Positions 21,501 to 33,084 of a DNA stretch of 64,000 nucleotides are shown here, one piece after another (the stretch's first letter is position 1; every line of letters begins with the position of its first letter). Under the pieces are notes generated by a model, which made no database searches, was not told the origin of the DNA, and saw only the letters and a list, made by a program, of their open reading frames with translations. Source of the DNA: Heliopora coerulea (lineage: Eukaryota > Cnidaria > Anthozoa > Scleralcyonacea > Helioporidae); the NCBI GenBank assembly GCA_030142905.1, contig JASJOG010000027.1:434001-498000 (forward strand), written 5' to 3'. The position numbers and the translations under genes were made by a program.

Positions 21501-24500
21501 TTATTTAAATATTAGTGATAATTTTAAATTTCAGTAGCCTATTTTTTCTAAATACCTATTTTCTCTTTTTTTCAATGAGCATGTGCCAAATCTTTCTTGC
21601 AAAAGTGAGTATGTGAATAAAACTGATTTTTGCACAAGACAGAATAGGTGCTTCAAAATTAAAAAGGTCTTTTGAAAGCAATTTTAATTCATAAGAAGGT
21701 GGGCAAGTACAGATTTAATTTGGTGTAAACCCTACTTTGCTAAAGTGCTTTCTGAAGACTTTGAGGATTTTTATTAAATTTCATAAAGAATTTGAGTATT
21801 ATTACTTGACCTACATGTATGAAGAGCCTCTTGTGGATAAGTTCACAACTGATCATTATTATTGTACACTTTCATACATTGATGCATTCCATTCATAAAT
21901 TCTAATCTTTTGTTGAATATAACTCTAATCCTCTTCTGTATCATGTCTAATTTAATAGTGACTGACTGACCATTTGTCTTTTGAATTTGTAATTTCTTTT
22001 CTAGATCTAACAGATAAATCAAGTTTTGAAAAAGCAGAATATTGGGTGAACCAAATATTAACTAATGAAGAGGTTTGTAATGTCGACAAGCCTATTAAAT
22101 TTAATGAAAATCTATCATATCCATCAAGAATTACAAGTAGGCCACATTTTGCATGTTTTGCACGAACAATTTGAAGTTGATTGCTGTGATTGAGGTAGAG
22201 AATGCAGTTTGCCTCCAGATTTCAAATGAGAAAAATTAGGGTTCCTGTGAGGCAGATAGAAAGACTGTGAGTAATTAGTGCGGTACCAAGAGGGGGGGGG
22301 GGGGCACTGGGGCTTGCCCTTGGCACAGAATTTTATGAGGTGACATCCTCAAAAATAAAGGTTTGAACTTATTGATCGTTTCTTTCTAAATTCAAAATTA
22401 TTTTTCAAACGGAAAAGATGTTAAATCGATGTCTCGATTTCTCATCGTTATTTCACGACTTTGCACTTTTTAAGACTTGGAAGGGGGGCCTAACAGCATT
22501 TTGAGATATTAAAAACCGAAAGCACAAAAACACTTCTCTCTACAGAAGTACCTTATTTAGTTGTATACCGGTGCTAGTCCTATACAATTATTATGATATA
22601 AGGAACTTGGGATGTGTCTCAGAGGCCTGAGGGGGGGCGCTTTCAACAGAACTTGCCCCAGGCGAATTACGAACTAGATACGGTTGTGTGAGTAATTATT
22701 AACAATCAAAGTCCTTGCCAAATTTTGGAACAGTTTAAGAAACTCCGCTGTTTTTCAGTTGTGTTCTTCAGCAGGAAAGCCCTTTGAACTGTACATGCAG
22801 TGAAACGATAACTCCAGGTCAGAAAGTGAACTCAAACATAATCAAATCAATCAAATAATGTTTATTCCACTTTCTTGCAGTTAAAATATAAACTGCATTA
22901 ACAAGGGATAATTACAATGTTGCTATTACTACTACTAATAATGTACAAATTCTAATAACAATCCAATATTGCTAACTAATAATGTTCGAATCTAATAACG
23001 ATCTGATCACACATGATGTTTGGTGGTGGAGAAGTCCTGGCTTCTCTTAGTTTTTTTCAGTGGCTTGGTAGGCTGCGTAGTGCCTGACCTTAAGTTATAC
23101 GGTATAGTTTCCAACATAGGCAACTGCGCCAGGGATGCCAATGGATGTTCTCTACTCTCCTCCATCTCTGTCATAAACTTCCTACATAAACTGTCTCGTC
23201 TATCCGATATAGTGTTTTCATTATTAGTCAGTACCTGGGCGTGATCGTATGAACAGTCCGGGTAAATGATCTCAAAAGCTCTTTTTTGAATTGATTCAAT
23301 GCTATTACAGAGGTACTCACGGATATTTTGCCAGACTTGGACGGCATATTCTAAGATAGACCTAACACTACTCCTATAGACATTCAATAAGTCTGATGTA
23401 TTCACTCCCGCTCTTTTCAGTAGTCGTAAGGCATAAAGTCTCTTAGATGCCTTAATAACAAGGTAATCTATATGATGATTCCATTTGAGGTCTTCACTGA
23501 TAACTACTCCTAAGAGTTTATACGAGGAAACACGCTCAATTTCACAATTACCTACACATAACGATCTCATTACTATATTTGGATTTTTCATAAAATTCAC
23601 CACCATTTCTTTACATTTTTTAGGGTTAAGTTTCATACTATGATTAACATAGTATTCATGAATATCTCTAACCGCTAGATCTAACAAACTGATTGAATTA
23701 CGTGTGATTATCTCAAAGACCGTCGTATCGTCTACGTATTTAGTCCTAAGGAGCCAATCAACAAAGAGACTATTGATCATGATGGCAAATAGTGTGATAC
23801 CAAACTTGGTCCCTTGTGGTATTCCGCCGTAAGTGTGACGCCAAGGGGACCGGGAGTTACCAACCCTCACTGCCTGGGTCCTATTAGTCAGGAAAGCTCT
23901 AATCCATACATATAATGTTTGATCTATTTGAAGAGAACTCAGTTCGTGTAGCAGGATGTTATGATCGATGATGTAAAGTCCTTTTGAAAAATCTGCAAAA
24001 AATATGCGAGCACTACAATTTCCAGAATCGAGAGCCTCGTATATAACGTGCAATAAATAAATCAATGCGTGGGTAGTCGAGTGGCCTTTCCGGGCATACT
24101 GCCGAATGTCCATAGTACCCTCGATTTGTTTCAAAAGTCTTCTATGAGTAAAGCCCTCCAAGACCTTAGCCAAACAGCTCGTTAGGGCTATAGGTCTGAG
24201 GTCACTGACTTTGGTGTTGTAGAAATCAAGCTTTGCATTCTTGATTTCATGCTGGACTCTGTTTCTCCAGAATTTATACGCGAGCGAATCCTTTCCGTGC
24301 TTAAATGCTGATTGCCGTTTTGAGATCAATAATTTAATGTTATTAGTGATCCATGGTCTGTCATTAAGGTGTTTTTTTTTAGCAGTTTTCCAAGGGAAAA
24401 ATGTATCCATTGCCCAATTCAACTCTCGTGTTAAGATCGCAAGTTTTTGTGCACTTGAGGGGGCAGAGAAAATTTCCGACCAATCTTTCGCAGTTATCCA

Positions 24501-27500
24501 GTGGCCAATACCCCTCCATTTACTAGCTCTGCTCTGTCTAAATTTTACCTTCCTAAGGGACTCTTGTTTAGATGGTGGAGTGACAGTTGAGCAGGCCAGA
24601 ACTGTGTAGTGATCAGATGACGCTAATTTAGGTAGCCTGCGCAGTTCAAAAAGCTGAGGTTTATTAGTGCAGAACCAGTCTAAAATGCTGGTGTCCCTTG
24701 TGAAAAATCTAATTAACTGCTTAAGATTATTCGGGTTACAGATGGATTTAGGGTCTAGGCCAGTTGAGGTGGGATTAAAATCTCCACTTAATATCACCAT
24801 AGCGTTGGGATGTTTCCTGAGAAAATGATCAATGTTAGACTGGATATGTTCGCGTAAAATGATGTTTTCCGGTTCACGGTTTACGGCTGAGTGGTATATT
24901 ACGGCAAGCAAAATACAAGTAACATTTCTCGGTAACGCGTAATGTCTTAAGGTGACCCAAATGGATTCCACCTCGCTTTGCTCATAATCCGTTAATCTTT
25001 TTTATGGGATCTTTTTTCTTGCATATACACAAACACTCCCGCCAGCCTGGTTTTGTCTATCGGGTCGAAATAACATATATCCTGGGATCGATACTACTTA
25101 ATTTGGAATTAGCGGTGAAAGCCAGGATTCGGTAATACATAATACATTCGCACTATTAGCTTCAGCGACACAGTGGAACTCGTCCACCTTATTGCTTAGA
25201 CATCTGATATTTGTTATTAACATTGTTGGAATCGCGTAGGTTTTCTTGAACGAAACTCTTCGAAGGACGCTTCGATCAATAGATCTTCGACTGTGTTTAG
25301 CGTTATCACTGGAGCGCCAAGATACTCTTGTAAGGATTGGTTAATTTGTTTTAAATTGCCGTTCTTTCACTTTTTTACCCGCTCTTATTCCTCGTGTTAA
25401 CTTCGCAATTCTAAGAGACTTTAAACAGGTCTTCAATTCCAGTGGTATTGTTGAGGCGTAGGCTCTAATTGAGAGTAGTTGGTCTGAGGAATACACAATC
25501 CTTTCGCTCCTGTAATTTACATGTTGATTAGGATGGATTGCTTGATTTTGAGCTTGAGTACGTTTCGTAGATTGCAGCGTTATTTCTCCTGGATTAGACT
25601 CAATATCCCCACAGCATGTTAGGTCAATAGGAAAATCCAGTTCTGGTGCTTGAATAAAAAGCAGGCCATGCTTAGACCACTTTGTGATTCAGCGACGAAT
25701 GTTAGGCTTGCTTGAACATACCTTGTAATTGAATCTAGCAACCGGTGAGCTAATAATTGCCAAAATACTCTCATATAACTCGCTACTATCCAGGTGACTG
25801 GCCAAGAGACCATTGTTGATGGTTTTAAGAAAAGTAAATGTAGAATAGAATGGTATCTTAAATAAAATCATAAAAAATATGAAGAGCTTAACTAGCGTGG
25901 CAGCCATGTTGGCGCTCATCAATATGTAGCTTGGGGTTAGATCAGACTTGGGGTTAAAATTTTCAAAGCGGATGAGACTTATGTTTACCGTCGCTGGGAG
26001 GTGATTTAACCCTATTCCTAATCTTAATCCAACCCCTGACCCTAATCCTAACCCTAATCCTAACCGTAACACTAACCCTTTTCCGAGTTGCTTCCAGAAA
26101 GGTAATTTTTCTTGAAAAAGCACATTTTCAGAATTGATGCTACATGTATTCACCTTTTCGGGAATGAGACTGTTGCTGTCACTTACGTCTTAATAAAATA
26201 TTCAGCTGTCTGAGAAGGGGTTAATATAAAATAAATTTATGAATTTCCAAATTATATATTTTAAGGCTCCATTTACAAGTAATTAATTGTAAATGTCGTA
26301 TATTCTTTGAGTATACCTTTCACTTCCTCGGCATTACCAGCTGTAGAAATACAGAACACGGCCATCATTTTCGATTTTACTTTAAAGTGGCCCGATACAA
26401 TTCCTTGAAAAGTAGAAGAATGCTAATATAGAACATGCAAATTGATGTCGCTAGATACGAAGTGGGAACCAAAATTATATTCTATATCATGGAGTCTCCA
26501 ATGTGATTTCTTATTTTTAGAATTGTAAAATATATCTTTGTGGGACAAAACTTGATCTTATTCTTGAGAAGATTTCAGAACGTGCCGTGTCACAGGAAAC
26601 AGTGGAGAATTATGCTAAAGGTGAGATAACAAGAACGCTTGGTCTTCAACTATGCCAGCACATTAGGATAAATAGTTCAATAACGATGTTCAATCCATCA
26701 TCAACTAAGCTCGTTTAGCTTGTCGGGGCAAAATCCTCTCTCCAAAACTTGAGAATGCTGACTGAACAAATTTAAAATAAAATCCTCATAATTAACAGTG
26801 CAGAAACTGTCCTTTAACAATGTAGCAGTTTCTGAATTTTTGAAGAACTATTGTTAAGAAGAATGGGATAAACATGGAAGTCTAATTGAAGATGGGACAA
26901 ATGTAAACACATAGGCATTTGCACAACTATGAAATATGAGTTTCATTTTATGCACGGAATATGTGCCGTGGAAAGCATATCAGCCAATACAATTTGAAAC
27001 TCTGCAACGGACAAATGGAAGGATTTACAAATGAGATTTCTTTGGCTTTTCGACTTAACAATTTAAACCAGCCGCACTTCAAAGTTAACTCATTCTTCCC
27101 ACATTGACCTTTTATTATTTTGCTTTCGCTGATGCAAGACTACTCTGCTCGCCAAAGATAGGCATCTGAGAAGGAAAAGAATTAAAAGAGCCGCATTCGA
27201 CTCCTTAGCGTGCGGTTTCCTCAAAACGTGATAACTTCGGGAACTACCAAAATTTGCTATTATTTGGCTATTATTTTGCTATTATTAGGCGGGAGCTTTC
27301 CCTTTGACGAGTAAAATCGTCTGGCATTAGCCAGAGTAAAATAATAGAAGTCTTATGCCGCCGGGAAAGAGTTTAGGACCCAAGACTGCGTATTAAATAT
27401 CAAAAGTTTTGCAATATTTTCTGTTTCTTTCTCAAATTCCTTGGGTTTGTTTCACAGATTTCTTGGTGTTATGTTATTTATTCCGAATGTAAAATTTTCC

Positions 27501-30500
27501 TTATCCGTTTAGGACGTAATGCTGAAGTATTCGAGACATCAAGTAAAACTGGAGTTAATGTTGGTGAGTAACATCTGATCCTTATTCTCATTTATTTCTT
27601 TGTCAAAGTAAAGAAACAATAATATCAGACATTTGTTACTATCGTTATTCACTTCCCCTGACTTTGTTTCTTCTGTGCTTGCATGCCGTTTTATTTTATT
27701 GCAAAATTGTGTCGAACCGGGGGCTAGATTTTACGACAATTAAGTGTGTATTTCTGAAGATATGTTCTCAGAGTTCCTGGCGGGAAAAATCGGAAAAGAC
27801 TGACAATATGAAATTTGCATGAATTTCTCAATTAAAGAAGCTACTGTAAAGTTCCTTAAATAAGTCCAGGTGCGACATAGCAGAGGCGATGTCTGGAAAT
27901 GATGTGAAAGACTGTGTGAAAATCAAAGTCGTAATGGTGGCTCAGTGTAAAAAGATGAAGATACTCTTAATCAAAGGCTGGTATTTAAACTCCTTAGCTT
28001 TGTGTAGGTTTAGCCTAGTCGCACACTCGTGTTGCTATCGATGAAACTATAAACGGCAGCAAATTTGTTGCCCAGGCCAGATTGTAGATGTTCAGCTTGG
28101 CTGTTTGGGAATTGCTCAGGTCTCTCTCGCATACCACCAAGTCCTCTTACCAAGAGCTATTCAGTCTCTTCCAGTTGAAACCTATGTGCCTAAGTATTGT
28201 ACGTATTTAGACGAGTGTTAATCTTTACGTGATTTGTTGTTACTTTGGGTCCTGTATTTCAGCCATCCGTCCTTTTCTGTGCAACAAATTCCCCACGTAA
28301 CTACGCAAAGTTCACCTATTTCAGTCAAATGCCAAAAATAAAGTTTCGATGAATGTGTTATTTCGATGAGCATATATTAGTGGCAGAAATGTGACTGGGG
28401 CGTAGTTTTAGTAATGAAAAATTTTTTGACGTTCTCTTGTTTGCTTTTATTTTTAAAGGGAATTTATTTGACAAAATATCATATACTTACTTACTAAACA
28501 GCGACCTTTTACCTGGTAAGGAAACCCAACTGTCGACTTTAAAATTTTTTTACCATCAATTCTTTCTTTAACATCTCAAGTTATTACGTCGAGGGAGTGG
28601 TGAACTGTTTGCTTATTAACCGAGTGTGAGGTCTGGACGTAAAAATATTTGCCTGAGGTCATACTTGCGTATTTAGAGGGGGGGCATGGTGCCATGTCCC
28701 CCACACACGTTATATTGCACGAGAAATTTTCTCATGTTAGATCCATGTATTTATTATTATTTGAAGTGATATTCCCTCTTGAATTAGTCATAAAAATTAA
28801 CCTAGACCAAGCTGGGGCCAGTTAACTGGCCTTTAAGCTCTTTGTAGCCGGCTGTTGGTCCATCTTGGTCGAGTGATGGCCCCTAAAAGGAAAATCAAAG
28901 CTACGCTATTTTATACAGTTTTTTAATGATGATTTGCAATTCTACTCAAAGAATTGACCAACGTATGTAAGATCACGATAAAAATGTATTTTTGTAATAT
29001 ATCACAAAATATCTGTTAATTTGAGGAATGTTTACTGCATCAAATATACAGGTGATAAAATTTTTGAAATTTTCGTACGTGGCTAATTATGATGAGATAT
29101 TAACGAATGTCACTTCTGCATTGTCTTACGACACGTTTTTTCTCATTTCGGATGCAAACTACCATTTTGATAGGTCAACCCTCAAATTTTTGCAACATTA
29201 CAAAATATTGCAAACTTATTTTCATGGATTTGTTTTATGAATAGCATTCGCTGAAGTGAAGAGCAAAAGAATTTTCACAGTGCCGATGTTAGATCGGTGT
29301 CTGAAACACCCTTTTAACATCGTTATTTAAATAGAACCATGACAATTTTTTTTAGAATACTTGTTTTTCTGTCCATCATTGCAAAACATTTTTGACATTA
29401 GGAAAAGTAGTCGGCTCATCAAAATAGTTGCTGCAGTGGAAATGAGATGGCCTTTGTAGGTAGCTCATCCGAATTCGTCAGAAAAAAATCGACAAACATT
29501 TGGTATCAGTTCACTTCAATAAAATTGACATTAAAAACATTGTTCCTATGTTTCAACTGTACAGACCTCACGCTTGGTGAGGAAGTAGTAAGTAGTAGCT
29601 AGTATATGGCCGAGCTCGTTTCTCGGTCCGTATGCAAATTACGCATCCTGATTGGTCGCTGAATGGTCGAGATTTTACGATATTTGATCGATCCAACACG
29701 CTTTTCATTCCGGGCCGGTCAATTTTGCCGGGAAAATCTTCCAGTGGAAATTTAATGACATTAAAGTATATACCATGAAAAATTCCAGAGAATGGAATGT
29801 GCAGAAACACAAGAGCTACTTTTGCTCAAAGCTAATTGTATATAAAGTTACGATAAATTAATGTTTAACTGGTGGGGATAGGAAGCAAGACGACCTAGTT
29901 TAGGGGGTTAGGTAAACAGCAACAAAACCCAGTTAAAATGTGAAAGAACACCAACCAAATAGCATATAATAATATCCTTATTAACTTTGTTTGCTTGGTC
30001 CATACGGGGTAAAGCATTGCCCTCCAGTTTGTCCGCGTAGACCTCGGTCCTTCGTTACTCGGTCTGTACGAAAACGTCAAACAAGTACTTTCCCGTACGG
30101 ACCTCACTCTTGTTTAATAAGTAATGAAAGGGTTAAGCTTGAGATGACTTACGCGAGAAACCAATATTGCTTGGGGAAGAATATCGACTTACAACCTCGG
30201 TCATTCCTTTCGCTCGCAACTACAATGGGGGAAGTTCACCTACTTTTTTCGCGAAATTTTAGCTTGGAGGAACACACTTCATTCAACCTCCTCTCGATCG
30301 CACACATAGCTGGCAAACTTTTGTATTCTGTTTTTAGGAACCAAAGGTGGCATAAAACTCAAAGGGTCTGGCGTTCAGAAATCACTATGCTGTTGAGATG
30401 CTGTTCACAGCCGTTAACTGGGTGAATGTAATTTAATATATAATAACCAAGTGGTCGCCGAGATTATCACTACAGTTATCGTTCGAGTTATTTTATGTTT

Positions 30501-32535
30501 TGGTCAGCTGGGAGGTTGCTTCGTCATGTGCCAATGACTGCCTACCATTGAACTCTAAAAAGACTGGAACGATACCTGCAAACTGTATTTTGAAGCCATC
30601 GTGGAGGCTGACATGTGGGTCAATTTGCGGGTCATCCCAGTCCCCTACGCGATAAAACACGCAACCTATTGTGAAAAACTTCACCCAAATTTCGGATTTG
30701 TTTGACAGTTTTCTTTTCTGTCCTTAGTAAAGTGGAAGAGAATGTCGTTAGGACTACATATTTGTTAGAATTAACTTTCCATGAAAAATAAAAGTTCAGT
30801 ACAATTTTTTCCCACGCGTGTTTTTGACCCACATGGCTCCCCCCATGTCAGCTTCACTCAATTTGTAAGGCTAGGCACAACGAGGTATCATCCAGTCTTT
30901 TTAGAGTTCACTGCTGCCTACATATAATTGTATACTCATTATCATTACTGGTCAGCTTTCAGTTCAATACCGATAAGCTCTATAATGAATGCATGGAAGG
31001 CTGGCTGCCAATAAAAATTGAAGCCAGAAATGGCTAACATGGAGGACATAGAGAGGCGGACGTTGATCAACGTCAAACTTGCTGTCTCATCCATCTCCGG
31101 GGGCAACGATACCCGCAAGAGACAAGAAAGGCGTCTCATTTTTAAGCTAGGCACCACTCATCCCTATGGACTCAACGAACGTTTTCCTTTTATTTAACCC
31201 CTCATAAGTTTTTGTTTATTTCTAGCATGGGCAAATAATAACATCAGCTTTCCCTGCTGTTGTCTTTCTTTTACCACATACATATTTCCATTCCCCTGGG
31301 GACTTAACCCAATGCCAGTTTGCTGATCGTTGTTTAAAAATAGCAAATGACTTCCTTGTCATCACTTAGTCGTTGATTTGTTTGTTTTTGTTCCTCGCAT
31401 TTCATTGGTTAACTTTATCACATGACTCCTTTTCGTATAAAACCTAGTCTAGTTGCTACTCCTATTTGAGAACACGTTTCTTTCATGACGAAGGGCCTTT
31501 GCTCGAAACGTCGATATTCTTTGAGATCAGTTACAGCAGTTATCAACCATTTAACTTTTTACCTTATTTATCACTGTCTACGCCGTATTCTATTCTTATA
31601 TCATTGACTGACGTTAAAATCACCTCGTCGGACACTGAAGTTGGTGGCCAAACAAGCCTCTCAATGTCCAGCATTTATCGCGTCAATTTTTGATCCGATC
31701 ATTAACTTAGTCAGTCTTCCAGTTATCACTCGTGGAGCCTCGGTCAGTTTGGTCAGTGGCGTCGGCCTTTCGTGAAACGATGTGGAATAATGGTTTAATT
31801 TGGTTTAGTTAGCCGACAAAATAGCGCTGTATGTTGTTCCAGAAGCTTGTTTGTGTTCACCAAACTCCGTGTCAGCAAAGGGCAGACGGTGCCAAATCCT
31901 CCTGTTTGGCGTTGGTTCCGATTGTTTGCCACTCGATTTGTAAGACATATCCACACTTCGAAATTCGGACCGATAGCAAAGGGGGGACCACATGGCTCAT
32001 GTGGTCCCCCCTTTGCAAAACTAGATTTCTGCAGCTCTTCGAAACGTCCCTCATCATGTCAGCAAAGGCCAGAGGCTGCCAATTCCTGCTGTTTCGCGTT
32101 GATTCCGATTGTTTGCCACTCGATTTGTAGGAGATATACACACTTCAAAATTTCGGCCCGATAACAGAGGGGGGACCACATGGCTCATGTGGTGCCCCCT
32201 TTTGCAAAACGAGGTTTCTTCTTGGTAATATGAAACTGGACAAAACTTTTTCTCGCATGTGACCAAGGCCAAGTTGTGAAAACGTGAAAACGCACGTAGC
32301 TGGAATCAAACTTTAGTCTCCGAGGCCGGAGACACAAGTGCTAGCACCATGATACCAATACCCGGTTTTAGGTTTCAAAATATTTCACTAACCACAAGTG
32401 GTGTGGGAATGGTTTATCCATTAAGCTGTGGGTTAGTGTGCATGGAATTAATTCTTTCTACATGCAGAACTTCTTACATCCCTTGTAACTGAACTGATGG
32501 CATTCTTGACTAATACAGCAAACATTCAGTGTTAA
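18580..32535 (+). CDS. RAB24: Rab24-type small GTPase, seven exons
   Basis: Exons are 18580-18690, 21085-21153, 21414-21492, 22005-22072, 26521-26620, 27513-27563 and 32468-32535, all with GT-AG borders and a continuous frame, giving 181 residues. Rab24 is an atypical Rab linked to autophagy and late endosomal traffic. The P-loop is GKVNSGKT (13-20), switch I has TIGAAF (38-43) and switch II has DTAGAER (61-67). G4 is TKLD (118-121) and G5 is ETSSKT (150-155). Ala replaces the usual catalytic Gln after DTAG, and Thr replaces Asn in G4. Vertebrate Rab24 is also non-canonical at both sites. AAVICFDLTD and YLCGTK support Rab24 over Rab20. The last exon is the least certain: it gives [10 protein letters not shown], a plausible final helix, and ends in a single Cys, with no CCHH or CaaX box. 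An AATAAA lies 274 bases after the stop. Intron 4 contains a LINE. Confidence 0.88.
20346..20440. repeat. (ATTAC)19 pentanucleotide microsatellite
   Basis: Nineteen uninterrupted copies of ATTAC lie in the first RAB24 intron. The perfection suggests recent slippage and high polymorphism. Confidence 0.97.
20650..20905 (+). mobile_element. tRNA-derived SINE, near full length
   Basis: The head has A box GGCACAGTGGTAGTGC and B box GGGTTTAATTC. The body has TTACCTTGGTCACATGTGAG. The 3' part runs through GAGAACAGCTTAGGTAGCTG to GGTTATCCAGTATAAATAAA. Partial copies near 14.9, 16.1 and 32.6 kb show the same order. It lies in RAB24 intron 1. Confidence 0.75.
22270..22700. repeat. Probable decayed transposon fragment with G-rich ends
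   Basis: A run of G (about 22291-22303) and a second GGGGGGGC block near 22632 bracket an AT-rich interior. The pattern resembles the C/G-rich ends of the TIR elements at 15.6 and 61.9 kb, but no clean terminal repeat or target duplication was found. Confidence 0.3.
22841..25690 (-). mobile_element. CR1/L2-like LINE, decayed, with EEP endonuclease and reverse transcriptase
   Basis: The element lies in RAB24 intron 4 on the opposite strand. One reading frame runs from about 25690 to 23007 with in-frame stops at 25341-25343, 25098-25100 and 25002-25004; downstream it is open for 654 codons. The endonuclease part has [22 protein letters not shown] and SDHY. The reverse transcriptase part has FADFSKG (box A), GIPQGTKFG (box B) and YVDD (box C), so the catalytic aspartates are kept. 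Between YNTKV and SDLRPIAL roughly 100 or more residues normal for these proteins are missing, an in-frame internal deletion. The 3' end has AATAAA (22861-22866, minus strand) and an ATTTGATTG-type tail. It is dead because of the stops. Confidence 0.88.
25587..25616 (-). other. 2A-like motif in the LINE N-terminal region
   Basis: The ten codons read [10 protein letters not shown] and lie in frame with the endonuclease-reverse transcriptase frame, near its N-terminal end. This matches the DxExNPG core of 2A-like ribosome-skipping peptides, which are known at the N-terminus of some CR1-type LINEs of invertebrates. The residue that follows is Glu where skipping needs Pro, so this copy should not function. 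Confidence 0.7.
26007..26079. repeat. Interstitial telomere-like repeat
   Basis: About twelve degenerate hexamers of the CCTAAC/CCTAAT type occur in tandem. Animal telomeres, including those of cnidarians, use TTAGGG, which is the complement of CCCTAA. The tract is in RAB24 intron 4, just upstream (on its strand) of the LINE. Confidence 0.7.
27287..27372. repeat. Dispersed ~95-bp repeat, copy 4
   Basis: The core GACGAGTAAAATCGTCTGG followed by TTAGCCAGAGTAAAATA is very well preserved. It is in RAB24 intron 5. Confidence 0.75.
29570..30118 (+). repeat. ~540-bp dispersed repeat, copy A
   Basis: It shares ordered blocks with 33085-33640, such as CTGATTGGT near its start, CGGGAAAATCTTC, TGTTTAACTGGTGG and TACTTTCCCGTA near its end. 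No coding capacity is evident. Confidence 0.65.
31466..31620 (+). repeat. Penelope-type terminal copy with mutated ribozyme core
   Basis: The copy has GACGAAGGGCCTTTGCTC, GAAACGTC and the tail TTTAACTTTTTACC to ATCACTGTCTACGC. The core reads ATGACGA where the motif needs CTGACGA, so the essential first C is lost. It serves as the uninterrupted reference for the insertion at 15.2 kb. Confidence 0.6.
31871..32245. repeat. 187-bp tandem duplication with internal palindrome
   Basis: Two units begin GTCAGCAAAGG at 31871 and 32058 and stay alignable over their length. Each contains a GGGGGGACCACATGGCTC hairpin. The first hairpin is perfect; the second has diverged. Confidence 0.75.
31976..32016. 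repeat. Perfect 19-bp-arm palindrome
   Basis: The arms are GCAAAGGGGGGACCACATG and its exact complement, separated by GCT. The diverged counterpart in the next tandem unit lies at about 32164-32205. Confidence 0.9.
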
Positions 32536-32549
32536 AGGACAGGATTTAC

Positions 32550-32670
32550 GGGAGACGTACCAAGCACCGTGGTCTTTCTCGGGATATCCCTGGTTTCATC
32601 CTCTGGTAACACTGTACCCATGAGGAGCGATCGTTACTGGACCTCTGGCAAGAACAGTTCAGTTATAACC
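32550..32670 (+). repeat. Diverged SINE 3' part
   Basis: AACACTGTACCCATGAGG and GGACCTCTGGCAAGAACAG match the 3' half of the SINE at 20650-20905. It falls inside the presumed RAB24 3' UTR. Confidence 0.45.
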
Positions 32671-32808
32671 CAGCAAAATTAAGGATTCTCGCCGACTGAA
32701 ATGCAAATCACCTGAGTGGGAGATTGGAAAGAACTCATGACTTACAGACATGCTGTGCATGAAAATCTGCTGGTTTCAAGGAACGTGTCGACAACTTCTT
32801 TCTTGAAC

Positions 32809-32814
32809 AATAAA
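32809..32814 (+). terminator. Polyadenylation signal AATAAA, candidate for RAB24
   Basis: This AATAAA lies 274 bases after the proposed RAB24 stop codon and supports the placement of the last exon. No cDNA support is available here. Confidence 0.45.
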
Positions 32815-33084
32815 GATTTTTATGGGCGAAATCGTATAACTGAAAGTAAAAATCTAAATCAGTATAAACCTTCTGGTATTTAATTAAAATATACGGTTTT
32901 AAATTATATCTAAATCATAATTTTGCTTGATTAAAATTTGAATACTTGACAGTTCCTTCAAGATGATTTATCAGAGCAATTTCTATTGCGATCAAGATAT
33001 CTCTCTACGGAGGCTAAAACTCCACGTTCTTTTTAAACAATTTTGAATTCAACATAGAAAACATGATTGCAGACAGATGGGCAA

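Larger units (their letters stand above)
27564..32467. other. Last RAB24 intron with repeat insertions
   Basis: This 4.9-kb intron contains one copy of a ~540-bp repeat, a Penelope-type terminal copy and a 187-bp tandem duplication, listed separately. Nothing else recognisable was seen. A 16-base perfect palindrome GACGTTGATCAACGTC lies near 31060-31075. Confidence 0.5.
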
